Shown here piece after piece: positions 44,596 to 55,478 of a DNA stretch of 59,785 nucleotides (the stretch's first letter is position 1; every line of letters starts with the position of its first letter). A program made the translations under genes and the position numbers. The notes under the pieces are model-generated. The model made no database searches, was not told the origin of the DNA, and saw only the letters and a program-made list of their open reading frames with translations. The stretch lies in the NCBI RefSeq assembly GCF_000313135.1, contig NW_004457554.1, positions 151,688 to 211,472 of the forward strand, read 5' to 3'. This stretch comes from Acanthamoeba castellanii str. Neff (taxonomy: Eukaryota; Discosea; Longamoebia; Acanthamoebidae).

Positions 44596-47321
44596 CACTG
44601 CTTGGCGTCGCTGTCTTTGGTGTCGACCATGACCTGGCGGTACCGCTGCTCGACCGACGTGCGCGTGGCCGACGTGCGCGGCATGGTGTTCCAATCCGAG
44701 GACGCAAACAGGTCCCTCTTCAGCTTCTCCTCATCGACGCCCGCCTTTGCGCACAGCAATCAAACAAAAGCATGTCAGACCGTGCACCGTGTGGCGGTGG
44801 TGCGGTGCGTGCGTACCACTTTGCCGTTGCTGACGACGCGGCGACCGCGCACCCACACATCCGTCACCAGATTGTTGGGCCGGCCCAGCAACAGCAACCT
44901 GTGCGCCATCGTGTCGTGTCGTTGGTCGTGTCGTGTTGGTCGTGTCGTTGGTCGTGTCGTGTCGTTGGTCGTGTCGTGTCGTGTCGTGTCGTACCCGAGG
45001 ATGTCGGTGCGGGGCAGGATGGAGAGCGAGTTGGCGAGGTCGAAGAGCACCAGATCGGCCGACCGGCCCACCTCGACGAGGCCCGTCTTGTCCTGCAGCC
45101 CGACCGCCCGCGCCCCGCCCATCGCCGCCATGCGGAATGCCTGAAATGTGCCCACCGCCGGCCCACCACATTCTTTCAATTCCTGAACCACATCGCCCTC
45201 TATGGGAGAGAGTGGGAAGACCTGGTCGGGGGTGATCCAGCGGGTGTAGTCAAAGTCGGTGATGTTGTGCAGGATCGCACCCATCTTGATCGCCTGCGCG
45301 TTGTTGAACTTGAGCAGCCACCTTGCGTGTGTGTGCGTGTGCGTGTGTGCTTATGCGTTGTGTGTCGTGTGTGTGTGTCGTGTGTGTCGTGTGTGTCTGT
45401 GTGCGGTGGCACCTCGAGCATGTCCTGGGAGTCGTTGGAGGAGGCACCATCGCATCCGAAGCATACGTTGATCTTGGCGTCGAGGTACTTCAGCACCGGC
45501 GCGATCCCACTAATGTGCGCGCAAACGCATCAACGCAACACACCGGACGCGCGGGTGAACCAGGCGCGCTGGAGAGGGCCGTTTGTTGAATGGAGGCCCT
45601 GCGCGTACCTGCCCAAGCGGAGGTTGGAGAGCGGGTTGTGGACGGGCGTCGCGCCGGTCGTCTTCAGCACCTCGATGTCACTGCGTCGATTGAGTTCTTC
45701 TGCTCGTTTTTGTGTGTGTGTGTGTGTGTGTGTGTTGTGTGTGTGTGGTGTGTGGTGTGTCTGGAACGTACTTACTGTCGAGCCAGACGGAGTGGGCGCA
45801 GGTGGTCTTCTCGTTGAAGAACCCCAGCTTCGCCAAATGCTCCACCGCACTACATCCGTATTTCTCCACCGCCAACTTAATGACATTACCACACACCACC
45901 ACCACCACCACCACAGTCAATCAATTAATTGACGAACCAACCAACTCATCAACTAACCAACCAACCATCGTTGCCACAACCGTCGTCTTCATGACACCAC
46001 ATCGACGCACCTTCTTCTGGTTGACGGTCTCGAGGAGGTGCGTGTGCCGCACGAGCCCGTGTTTCTCGCTCAGCTCCCGGCACCGGGTGAACAGTTCGTC
46101 GCTGCACATCTGCATGCCGGTCGGACCCACCCCAATCTCTATTCCCTCCTCCGGCCGATGCAGCTTCTGCTCATGCGTGTGCGGTTAGGCGTGTGCGGTG
46201 AGGCGTGTGCGGTGGTGCGTGTGTGCGGGTGAGCACCTCGACGGCGTTCTGCATGAAGGCCATGATCCAGTCGGTCTTGCGCGGGTCGTGCTTGTCCGTT
46301 CCGGCGTAGGGGCTGCGCCCGTGGCCGCACCCGTACGCCACGGCCGCGTCGAAGGGCAGGTCGCCCACGAGAGGACACACGAACGCGCGGATCCCCACCT
46401 CCCTGTACGCCTGCGTGTCGTTGGTCGTGTCGTGTCGTTGGTCGTGGGGTGCACTGCAATCAATTGCCACGTCACGCCATGCCATGCCAGCAAGAGCCGT
46501 ATGCGGCGGCGGCGGGGAAGCCGCTGCGTTACCCGACAGACGGCCTCGAGGCACTCGAACTCCTGGCCGGGGCTGCCCATGACCGAGGGCATGTCCAGCA
46601 CGCACGTCACGCCCGTCTTCAGTCCCTCCACCGCCTGGCCCACCGCACGCGCCGCACACGACAAGACACGACACACGACACGACACGACACACGCATCAC
46701 CGCACACACGGTGAGGGGCGTGCGAGAGAGGGACGAGAAGGCGGGTGTGATGAACAACGTTGAGGAGGGCGGAGAGGTAGTAGAGCGCGGGGTCCTGCGG
46801 GCTATGGTCCCAGAGGTAGCCCAGCCAGAGCTCCAGGGGCAGCGGCGGGATCGCCCCGCGGTTGTACATCTCGCCCGAATGCGTGTGCCCATTCAGGAAC
46901 CTGCGCCAGCCCACAGACACGACACACGACACACGACACGCACGGCGTCAGCGCACAACACAACACAACGGTACACCACCACGGCAGGCACAAAAGAAGA
47001 GTTTCTTACCCGGGAAGCAGGAGCTTGTTGGTGCCGTCGATGACGGTGATGGCAGGGTCGGCCGGGCCGGCGTCGTTGGGCTCGTGCACGGCCACGATCA
47101 GCCCGGCGTCGCCGTCAAAGTGGACGTCGCGACGCACGCACTCGGTGTTGCCCCGCTCCTGCCACTCCTCTGCCTCCCCCCCAAACAAAACAAAACAAAA
47201 GATTAGATTTGTGTGCTTTCGAAAGCAAAACAGCAGGGCTGGGCGTACCTTGCAAGAGGGCGCGGGGCACAAACACGTTTTGCACCACGAAACGAGCTGC
47301 TGTGCTTCCTGGGACCTCCAT
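44596..47321 (-). CDS. ATZ/TRZ-type metal-dependent amidohydrolase
   Basis: Amidohydrolase-superfamily enzyme (cytosine deaminase / S-adenosylhomocysteine deaminase / triazine hydrolase group). From ATG 47321 (MEVPGSTAARFVVQNVFVPR) the exons give VIDGTNKLLLPG then FLNGHTHSGEMYNRGA, with the HxH metal motif after beta-strand 1. Next are LKTGVTCVLDMPSVMGSPGQ, VGIRAFVCPLVGD, HGLVRHTHLLET (metal His), CAHSVWLDS, TPVHNPLSNLRLG, INVCFGCDGASSNDS (metal Asp) and GLQDKTGLVEVGRSADLVLF. The end is RYRQVMVDTKDSDAKQ, stopping at 44596-44598. All usual ligands (HxH, His, His, Asp) and the NPxSNxxL signature are present, so it should be an active hydrolase or deaminase. The substrate is unknown. About twelve short introns contain CGTGTCGTTGGTCGTG tracts. 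Confidence 0.9.
44911..44991. repeat. CGTGTCGTTGGT compound intronic repeat
   Basis: Alternating GTGTC and GTTGGTC units in an amidohydrolase intron. The same compound unit is found at 46421-46446 in another intron of this gene and at 52352-52426 in the acyltransferase gene. Its reverse complement is found at 17284-17395, 18035-18050 and 59617-59689. Confidence 0.85.
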
Positions 47322-47534
47322 TTTATGATGGATTTATTTGTTTTTTGTTTTTTTAATCATTTTAAAAGATATTCGATATATTACTTGCTGTTAGTTCCGG
47401 GCCTATCGGGTACATCCAGGCAAATTCTGGGTGTCGGTGAAGCAGAGGAAGGTGTTGTGTGCGCTTTCCTCCCTTCATGCGCAGACTAGAGCTCTTTGTC
47501 TGAGGTACCTCACGCGTACATCGTCATCGTCATC

Positions 47535-49108
47535 ATGGTACGCCAGCTCGTGCTCCTCGCCGCAATCGTGAGCTACTGCTGTCTTCTGTCGGCCTCCACT
47601 GCCGCGGACACTGCCAAGGGGGTCATCTTCACTCCGGACGTCGCCGGCGTAGGGGCGCCGCTGGTGGTGGCCTGGTCGCGCGACGTGCCCCTAGGCAAGG
47701 ACCAGGTGGTGGGCGGCGTGTTCGTGGCGTCGGCTCCGAGTCGGCCGGGCCTGGTCGCCGTCGCGCGGGTGGGACCCACCGCGTACCAGCGCACGCTCGA
47801 GGGTCTGGCCCTGGCCGACGGCACCCCGCTGTGGCGCTCGGCGGGCATCGAGGACCAGTACGACGGCGACAACTACACGCTGCCCTTCTGGCGCGCGGGG
47901 CCACTGCGGCTCGACGCCCTGGTGGCGGACTACTACCTGGAGGCTGGCCAAGAGCCCAACCTCATCGAATGGCGCGGCTTTGCCCTACTCGACCCCAAGG
48001 TATATGCTATGACTTCTCGCTCCTCCATCTTCCTACATAAGATGAATATTCGCTCCCCCCCCACTACAACTCCGACTGTGTTCGATGTGCGTGACTAGAC
48101 GGGCAAACCGATGGTGAGGCAGGACGCGGGGCCACATGACACCAATACGGCGCAGCTCAGTCGGTGGGGCTTCCTCTACATGATCCACACACGCCAGTCG
48201 GTGAACAACCTCATGCGCCTCCAGGCGCCCGACTACAGTCCCGACAGCCCCGCGGCCGTGTTCACCTTCCCCTCCTCCTCCTACTCGTCCTCCATCAACT
48301 CCAACCTCCTCCTGGCCCAGCGCCGCGGGCTTCTCTTCAACTCCTACGCCGTCGGTGATGATGGCACCACCACGACCACCACGCTCCAGCGCCTCGATCC
48401 GGCCTCGCTCAAGCCCGTGTGGACTCGCGCGGGCCTCCAGGGCGCGCTCTCCGTGGTCGAGCCGGCCGAGGAGGTGGTGGTCGTGGCCCAAGACTCGGGC
48501 GACCGGGTCCCGTGGACCACCCAGCTCGACACCTACGCGGTCACTGACGGCAGCCTGAAGTCGCGATGGCTGGTGCAGTGGGACACGCCCGAGAAGGTCA
48601 CCCTGAACTACGCGGGCGCGGTCCTGAACCACAGCAGCGGCGAACAGCGCCTGTGCGCCCGGCTGGCGACCGGTTGGTCGTTGCAGCTCGCGCACGCCGA
48701 GTGGCTCACCTGCGTCGACCCGCTGACGAGCCGGGTGACCCTGAACGTCACGCTCAAGGCCGCCGGCGAGCCCAGCGCCCGAGCTGGCCTTCTGGTGCGT
48801 GCTTTGATCACTGATGTGTTGGCTGATCATTACACATCAACATAACATTACATTAACAACTAACTTCGCATATATGTCGCCAGGCGATGTACGACACATG
48901 GGCGCTGCTCCAGGACAAGACCACCGGCTCCCTGCTGGCCTTCGACTGCTTTGGCAGCACCAACAACGGCTCGGAGCCGACGCCGTCGTGGACGCTCGCC
49001 GGCCAGCGCGATCTGGCGTCACTCACGCCAAGCGAGGACGGCCTGAGCTTCCTGGTGGCCCAGTACCGGTCCGGTCGCATCGCCAGGTGGAATCGCATCG
49101 CCCCTTGA
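47535..49108 (+). CDS. secreted beta-propeller-like protein
   Basis: About 470 residues in three exons (about 47535-47999, 48099-48794 and 48884-49108). A signal peptide opens the protein (MVRQLVLLAAIVSYCCLL...AA). Repeated short beta-strand blocks with Trp and Asp/Gly turns follow: LVVAWSRDVPLGKDQVVGGV, LRLQAPDYSPDSPAAV, NSNLLLAQRRGLLFNSYAVG, LQRLDPASLKPVWTRAG, VVVAQDSGDRVPW, LDTYAVTDGSLKSRWLVQW and GSLLAFDCFGSTNNG. The pattern suggests a PQQ/WD-type propeller domain without obvious enzymatic motifs. It has no membrane anchor, so it is probably extracellular or lysosomal. I do not recognise a specific family; the propeller assignment is inferred from strand periodicity. Confidence 0.7.
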
Positions 49109-49203
49109 TCAACGCCCTGATCATCATCATCATCATCACCATCATCACCATCATCATTAGAGTGTGTTGATACTTCGCATGGGTGATTGTAGTTTCTCTG
49201 GCT

Positions 49204-50885
49204 TCAGAACTCGCGCAGAATGCGGAAGTGGTTGAGCATGGAAGGCGGCTCGTCGGTGAAGAAATTTCTGTCCTCCAGCAGACACGCGGGCGATGGTGGA
49301 GCGCCACCGGCTGCAGATGGTGTTGGCGCGTCATCTTCGTCGTCGCTGGACATCTGGCGAACGAACTGGTCGTGTTCGATGCGCACGAACGACTTCTTGT
49401 GGTTGGCCAGCTGCTGGGGCGTGCCGTAGACCCGCAGGCGCAGTCCTGCGTCCCACCGCTCGTGGGCATATCGCCGCAGCTCGGACGTCACCGCCAACGC
49501 CGTCGGGAATCTGGTGTGTTGACCACATGCGCGTGCCGAGATTGATTTAAGGTGGCGATTGAGGTGGCATAGGGCCGACAGGTGTGCCGTACCGGTGGCA
49601 ATCAAGCCAGTAGACGTCGCGAACACGACCGAAGAACGACAGCACTGCGTCGCTCTGTGACAGCAGGCTTTGCGCTTTTGGGCGGAGGCTGCTCACGTGC
49701 GATGGTTAGCCGGCCTCCTTGGCGAGCTGCGTGTGTGTGGTGTGTGGTGTGTGTGTGGTTGCGTGCGTAGCGGACCGTGAAATCCGTTGGGCGGGCTCCC
49801 AGGACGGCAGGTGGGCGGCCGCCTCCTTAGCCTCCCAGTCGAAAATCTGGTCCACGCCGTCGCAGCCTCGTCGCGCCGCCAGGACCGTCGCCAGCTCGGC
49901 CATCATACTGTTCAGCACCACTCCGCCTGTACAATGCCAGCAATGATCGAGCTTAGCCGTGCGTGTGCGGTGGTGCGTGTGCGGTGGTGCGTGTGCGTGT
50001 GCGGCGCACCCTTGCTAAAGGCAACTAGAGTGTGCGGCAAGTCGGCCGACTCAAGCGAGGATGCTGGGAGAAGCAACGAAGAAGAAGAAATTTCGCGTAA
50101 GTGGCCCACAAACGTCAGTTAACGGCAACCCCCAGGCAGAGCAAGCCCAGGCACGCACTCTGTTTGAAGACATCGGCGAGGAGGGCCTGCAGATGGAGGA
50201 CGCCGTTGCCGGGTATGAGCAGGTCGTCGTACTCGCTGTATGGCCCGTCGGTTCGCGAGGGCCTGCCAGAGCCACGCCAAAAAAGGGTGGTAAGTGCGTG
50301 AGTGGTCCCACCCACCAACGGCCCACAACGGCACGTCACGTCGCATATGCGACTACGGGGCCGTACCGTACGACGTAGACGTTGGCGTCGGGCCACTTCT
50401 CGCTCAGCATCTGCGCAGTTTTGGTCAGAGAGAAGTCCAACCACTCCTGAGACCCGAGCCTATCGTGTGTCGTGTGTGTGTCGTGTGTGTGGTGTGCGCG
50501 CGCGTGTTCGGTGAGTGCTCATGCGTGCGTGCCTTCACTTAGCACGACGTACGCAATCATTGTGTCCTCTACGTTTTGCACATCGCCCTGCATGTTCAAA
50601 CTTTAGGCATTCATTTTAATGTACATTTTAATATTTATAAATAGGTGTAAAAAAATAAGCAAAATGAAATCGAATTCATAGCAAAGGGGTGGGTACAGGA
50701 AAGAAGATGACGTTGTGTCGGGGCGCGGGGCGGCGGATGGCAATGACCTGACCGCGCTTGCCCAGGGTGCCGCGACAGAAGAGGTGCAGCAGGGGCGCTG
50801 GCCGCACTGCCATCCCTCCCACTGCTCGCAAGCCGCCGTGGGCCATCGCTGCCGTACCTGGCGGCATCACCGTCATGGGTTGCAT
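49204..50885 (-). CDS. C2orf69 homologue (UPF0565, lipase-fold mitochondrial protein)
   Basis: From ATG 50885 (MQPMTVMPPGTAAMAHGG) the first exon ends HNVIFFP at a GTACCC donor. It joins in phase to GDVQNVEDTMIAYVV, giving the family signature FFPGDVQN near the N terminus. Later exons read MLSEKWPDANVYVVR, EYDDLLIPGNGVLHLQALL, DLPHTLVAFSKG, GVVLNSMMAELATVLAAR, STGLIATGTAHLSALC, ELRRYAHERWDAGLRLRVYG and HKKSFVRIEHDQF. The C terminus NFFTDEPPSMLNHFRILREF lines up with the C2orf69 ending (TKEAPSIENHFRVHEVF). FSKGG resembles the GxSxG nucleophile elbow of alpha/beta hydrolases. In humans the protein is mitochondrial-associated and linked to fatal autoinflammation and energy-metabolism defects. 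The middle region around 49510-49770 has poorly resolved exon edges. Confidence 0.83.
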
Positions 50886-51020
50886 CGCCAGCCTGAAAAT
50901 AAGGAAAATAAATACACTAAAATAAAATAAAATAAATGACAGCATTGTCTTGTTTTATTGGTATTTTTTATATTTCTTGGTACGAAGCAAGTGCGAAGGA
51001 CGAAGGACGAAGGGCAAGGG

Positions 51021-53718
51021 ATGTGGTGGATCCAAAGACGGCCGGCCCCAAATGGCGGGGCCAGCAAGAGTGGATTCAACCCCAAGTTCATGCCACGCCC
51101 ATCCATCCTCTCCAATTTTGATAATCTCAATTCGAAGACGCTACGCGGGTTCCGTAACATGCTCTACGTGATTGGAGTGCGTATCCCGTCTTTCTTGCAT
51201 TTCCATTTTTCTTGATCGAGATTTACACTTTTCGAATTAAAACCATGCTTTTTTTTAAAAAAATTGTTTTATCCGTTATTGATGCGCTCTGTGGTTGCCA
51301 GGTGTTGTTCGTGGTGTCGCAGTGCATCATCAACTACTACGAGACGGCCGGACACAAGCTTGTAGATAGCGCTCTGTGGCTGGTCATCTCCCAGGAGCTG
51401 CCCATCATGGGGCTCATGTACCTCGTACGCACCGCACACACTACCACACACTGCCGCACACACTGCCGCACACGCTCATGACCTTGACACTCACGCGTCG
51501 GGCGCGCAGATGGTGCAAGCGACGACGTTCAGCTTCTTCTACCTGCAGCGATGCACGATCCGGGGCATGGTATCGATCGAGCGCTGCGAGTTCATCCACT
51601 ACTTCCTCCTCGCCTTCGCCGTGATCACGCCCATCCTCGCCGTCTGCACCTGGGAGCTTCCCCCGAGTACTTGCCTCTCTCTTATATTTATTGATTTATT
51701 TCTGAAATTTTCTCTAGATATATGATTTTTTATATATGAATAAGTACTTATTATATTATTTATTATGACAATTTCGTCTAATTGTGTATGTGGACACGTG
51801 GTGCAGCACAATGCACATATATTCTGTTCATGATGGTGCTGATGTGCATGAAGATGCACTCCTACATCATGCAAAACCAGTTTTACCACTACAAGTACCT
51901 CCGACGGTTGAGGCGCCGCCAGGCCAGGCGCGGCTCCGGCTCCGAGCCGGTGGACGGCGACGACGACAGCGACGAGAGCGACGACGAAGACGACGGCCGC
52001 ACGCCGCACCGGACTCCACTACGCCGACGCCGACGCAGACCGGGCGCCAATGGTAATGATGCAGACGACAACGCGGGGAACGACGAGGACGACGCCGACG
52101 ATCAATACTACGACGAGCCGCCGCAGCCCACGGTGCATTATCCAGAAAACGGTACGCGCCATGCCGTACTTCTTCACAACCAAGTCCAAAAGCATTCATG
52201 AATTTGACATTTCTTCATTCCTCTTCGTTCTTCGTTCTTCTTTTTCCAGTCAACTTGCGCGACTTCTTCGCTTTTCTATTTATGCCGACTCTGGTCTACC
52301 AGGTACAGGCTCCGCCGCCGCCTTGAACGTCTTTGCGCACACGTGCTCACCTCGTGTCGTGTCGTTGGTCGTGTCGTTGGTCGTGTCGTTGGTCGTGTCG
52401 TTGGTCGTGTCGTTGGTCGTGTCGTGCCGTGTGGGCGTCGATTAGGCCAACTTTCCGCGCACGCCGCGCGTACGTCCAAAATTTGTAATCAAGACGTTGG
52501 CCTTGGTCGCGGGCATCCTCTCGATGATCGTTACTGGTCTCACTCACTTCATCCTCCCCATCCTTCGAAAGGTACCCCACATTCGCCTTTCTTTTTGCCT
52601 GCACACCCCTCCCAGTCTGACTCACCTTCTCCATTGCGTTGTGTGCGTGCGTGCGTATGCGTTGTGCGTGTGTGTCGTGTGTGTTCATTATGATAACAGT
52701 CGAACGAGCTTCCCTTTTTAGTATCTGCTTTCGATTCTGTGCATCCCTTGCAGTCTCCTCTATATTGTGATGTACGTCAGCTCTCCTCCTCTTCAATTAG
52801 TGATTGAAACGCGTCCACTTACGCATATTGTATTGGGGACTAGATTCTTCTTCGTATTCGAGCTCATCCTCAACGGTTTCGCCGAGATCACCCGTTTTGC
52901 CGATCGTCACTTCTACGACGACTGGTGGTACGACACACAACACACAACACACAACACACAACACACAACACACAACACACAACACACAACACACACACAC
53001 ACACACGACACCAGACACACGACACACAACACACACACACAACACACAACACGCAACACACAACACGCAACACACAACACGCAACACACAACACACAACA
53101 CTTTCTTACCAACCACGCAGGAATTCGACTGCCTACGACGAGTTTGCGCGGAAATGGAACCGGCCCATCCACGAATGGTACCACAAAGCGAGCTGTGTCG
53201 TGTGTCGTGCTGCCGCGTGCGCTCATAGTCTGATTTTTTAAACGCGCTTCCGCGCCCGCAGGTTGTTGGTGCACATCTACAACCGACGGATCCAAAACAA
53301 CCACAGCAAGTCGTCGGCCCTCTGGATCACCTTCTTCTTTTCCCACTTCATCTACGAGGTGCGTACTCTTTACATTTACCAGGAAACAGATTTAAAATAT
53401 ATTAATAATTAATATTCAGGCGCTGATGGCCGTGTCCTTCGGCGTGCGAAACCCCTACATACTCTCCGTCGTCGTGCTCGAACGTACGAGGCTTCTACTC
53501 TGTTGGTGTTGCGTGCGCGTTTGTTCACGTGCGGGTTTGCTGACCACGCGGTGTGTGTGTGTGTGATCTCAGTGGTGTTCATCTACGCTCTGCGCCCGCT
53601 TCGAGACACGCAACTGGGGAACTTGCTATGGTGGTGCATCATGTTCTGCTCCACGCCTCTGGCGACCCTGCTCTACGCCCGTGAGTACTACATGTCCTTT
53701 CCCCTCACCGCCACATAA
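51021..53718 (+). CDS. sterol O-acyltransferase-like MBOAT
   Basis: Multi-pass membrane-bound O-acyltransferase of the ACAT/SOAT/DGAT1 group, making steryl or acyl esters in the ER. The start used is ATG 51021 (MWWIQRRPAPNGG); the true start could be slightly upstream. Exons give MPRPSILSNFDNL, LFVVSQCIINYYETAG, EFIHYFLLAFAVITPIL, FMMVLMCMKMHSYIMQNQ, an acidic loop, VNLRDFFAFLFMPTLVYQ, ANFPRTPRVRPKFVIKTLAL and LNGFAEITRFADRHFYDDW. The FYxDWWN signature is rebuilt across a phase-2 intron filled with CAACACACAA repeats (FYDDWW|NSTAYDEFARKWNRPIHEW). Then come LLVHIYNRRIQ, LWITFFFSHFIYEALMAVSF and PLATLLYAREYYMSFPL. The catalytic-His segment reads SHFIYE where SAVVHE/SAFFHE is usual, placing Tyr at the His position. 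Confidence 0.88.
52352..52426. repeat. GTGTCGTTGGTC dodecamer intronic repeat
   Basis: Five to six tandem copies of GTGTCGTTGGTC in an acyltransferase intron. Confidence 0.9.
52931..53100. repeat. CAACACACAA satellite-like intron filling
   Basis: About 170 bp of imperfect ACACAACAC units form nearly the whole intron that interrupts the FYxDWWN active-site motif. Confidence 0.9.
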
Positions 53719-53795
53719 AGAGAAGATTGTAAATAAATAAATAAATCGTTCTTTTTGTTGTTTGTTTTTGTTTTTGTTTTAATTGGAATTGATTG

Positions 53796-54990
53796 CTATT
53801 CCTTTCGCTTGAGTGTGCGAACGTGGACGGTGTCAGAACCCCAGTCGACCTTGAACATGGGCTTGAGCAGCCGCTCGGTGAAGAGGTGCTCAACCTCAAA
53901 CGCCCCGTGCTCCTCTTCGCGTGCCATCTCGAAGAATCGCTCATCGAGGTGGGCCACCGTCGGTCGATGCGACGAGAACGACACCAACACCTAGCGGCAC
54001 ACATGGAAAACACACGACACACGACACGACACACGGTAAGAAGTGAACTCAGCATCGTGAAGCTGATCTGGAGGCGTTGAACGTACGACGCCCTCATCGC
54101 TGAGAGCCTCTCGCGCGGCCTGGAGGAGTTTGTTCTGCTGGCTGTGGTTGGCGATGAGGTCGGCCATGATGATGACGTCGAACTTGGTCTCACCGCTCTC
54201 AGACAGGGCCGCCAGCAGGGGCTCCATGGACGAACCCCACAGGTGGCCCTGGACGTTGACCACATTTTCGCGCTCATTCGCGGTCGTATTGTTCTCGATG
54301 TTTTCGTTGATGTTGACGATGAGCTCGTCTTCCGGATAGTCGGTCACCACCACCTGCACATACACATGTTTCCACGTGAGGCTCATCAAACGATATATAA
54401 AATATATAAAATACATGCCCACTAAGGCGTACCTTGTTCGCGCCGCACTTGACGGCGATGATGGAAGGCAGCGCTCCGCCTGCACCAAGTTCAAGCACCC
54501 TAGAGTGTTCGCGCAAGAAGGAGTCAGCACGGCTTGGGCATTTTGCCCAACACTCTTTGCACTTTTGGAAATCGTTTCTTTTTTAGAAACTGACCCTGGC
54601 GTACGTCTTGTCCTGGAGGAGCGACGGATTGGCGTCGAGGTAGTCGGCCAGGACGAGCCCCGCGTTCCACAACATGTGAGCCCAGAGCGGGTGGCTGCCC
54701 ACCAGCTTGAGCTTCACTACATAGACACACGAGTTCAGAGATTTAATCTTTAGTTCTGAGATTTAATCTCTTCTGATCTTCGCCACAGATCAGTTCCGGA
54801 AGCGAAGAGTTGAGTTACCTTCATCTCCGCAACCCTTGCGGTGGTACGAGCGGAAGGTCGGCTCTGACTCCGGCTTGAAGTACTCCTCAGGCTCCTCGAA
54901 CAGACCGCCACTCGCCAGGTGCTCCTCTTCCGATACTACTGCCACCGGTATCTGCTCCGCAGCGGCAATGGTGTGGTTCAGTGTCTTCAT
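53796..54990 (-). CDS. Efm7/NNT1-type protein lysine methyltransferase
   Basis: SAM-dependent Rossmann methyltransferase of the METTL/Efm7 group, which methylates the N terminus or Lys2 of elongation factor 1A in yeast. From ATG 54990 (MKTLNHTIAAAEQIPVAVV). After a linker, PTFRSYHRKGCG leads into LVGSHPLWAHMLWNAGLVLA, a typical pre-SAM helix. SAM motif I is VLELGAGGALPSIIAVKCGA; the acidic residue after strand 2 is in VVVTDYPEDELIVNINENI. Motif IV is FDVIIMADLIANHSQQNKLL, and the C-terminal strands are VLVSFSSHRP, HGAFEVEHLF and VDWGSDTVHVRTLKRKE. The stop is at 53796-53798. The LW..G..LA before motif I and D(L/M)I.NHS after motif IV are characteristic. The EF1A substrate is inferred. Confidence 0.88.
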
Positions 54991-55478
54991 CTTTGGATCC
55001 TCTCCTTCTTCTTCTTCTTTTCCTCCTGCGGGTGTTCAAGCTTGAATGCAAGTGTAGGGTCCAAGCAAGATGGTCGAGGGTTGCTGTAACGCTACCATCA
55101 CGTGATGGCCGGGCTTAGGCCGAACAAACTCCTACGGCAGCCTATGTCCACGTTCAAGCGACGTTTCTTCGCTTGGCCAAGGCGGGATTCGAACGCGCGG
55201 AATGACTCAAATTAATTTGGGTGGAAGACCGCCACAAGGCAAACAGCGAAGAACTGGACCTGGCTACCACCTTTTACATCGATCTTCGTCCATTCTCGAT
55301 CGCAGTGGTTACGCCCTTCAGCCCCATTTGGCCCACTTTAGGTATGCTTCCTCCCTCGCACTTCTACTTTTGAATCAGATCTGCAGCCCTCCCCCTTTGA
55401 TTGATTTGCTCTTTGTTTTTAATTCAATATTTATGTGGCCGATTAGTCAAGAGGGTCTGAGAAGGTCAGCGGCTCAAG
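54991..55478. promoter_or_regulatory. divergent intergenic region with a tRNA T-arm-like motif
   Basis: Lies between the methyltransferase start (minus) and the KCTD-like start (plus). At about 55180-55200 the minus strand carries a tRNA B-box/T-arm-like GTTCGAATC context. No complete tRNA cloverleaf could be folded around it. No exon was recognised. Confidence 0.4.

Noticed and set aside
52797..53346. Cys/Val-rich open frames on both strands around 53 kb
   Set aside because: They are translations of the CAACACACAA intron satellite, not proteins.
55170..55215. Minus-strand tRNA suggested by a TTCGAAT T-loop
   Set aside because: The T stem has a mismatch, and no matching 5' acceptor strand, D arm or anticodon arm was found within 75 nt.
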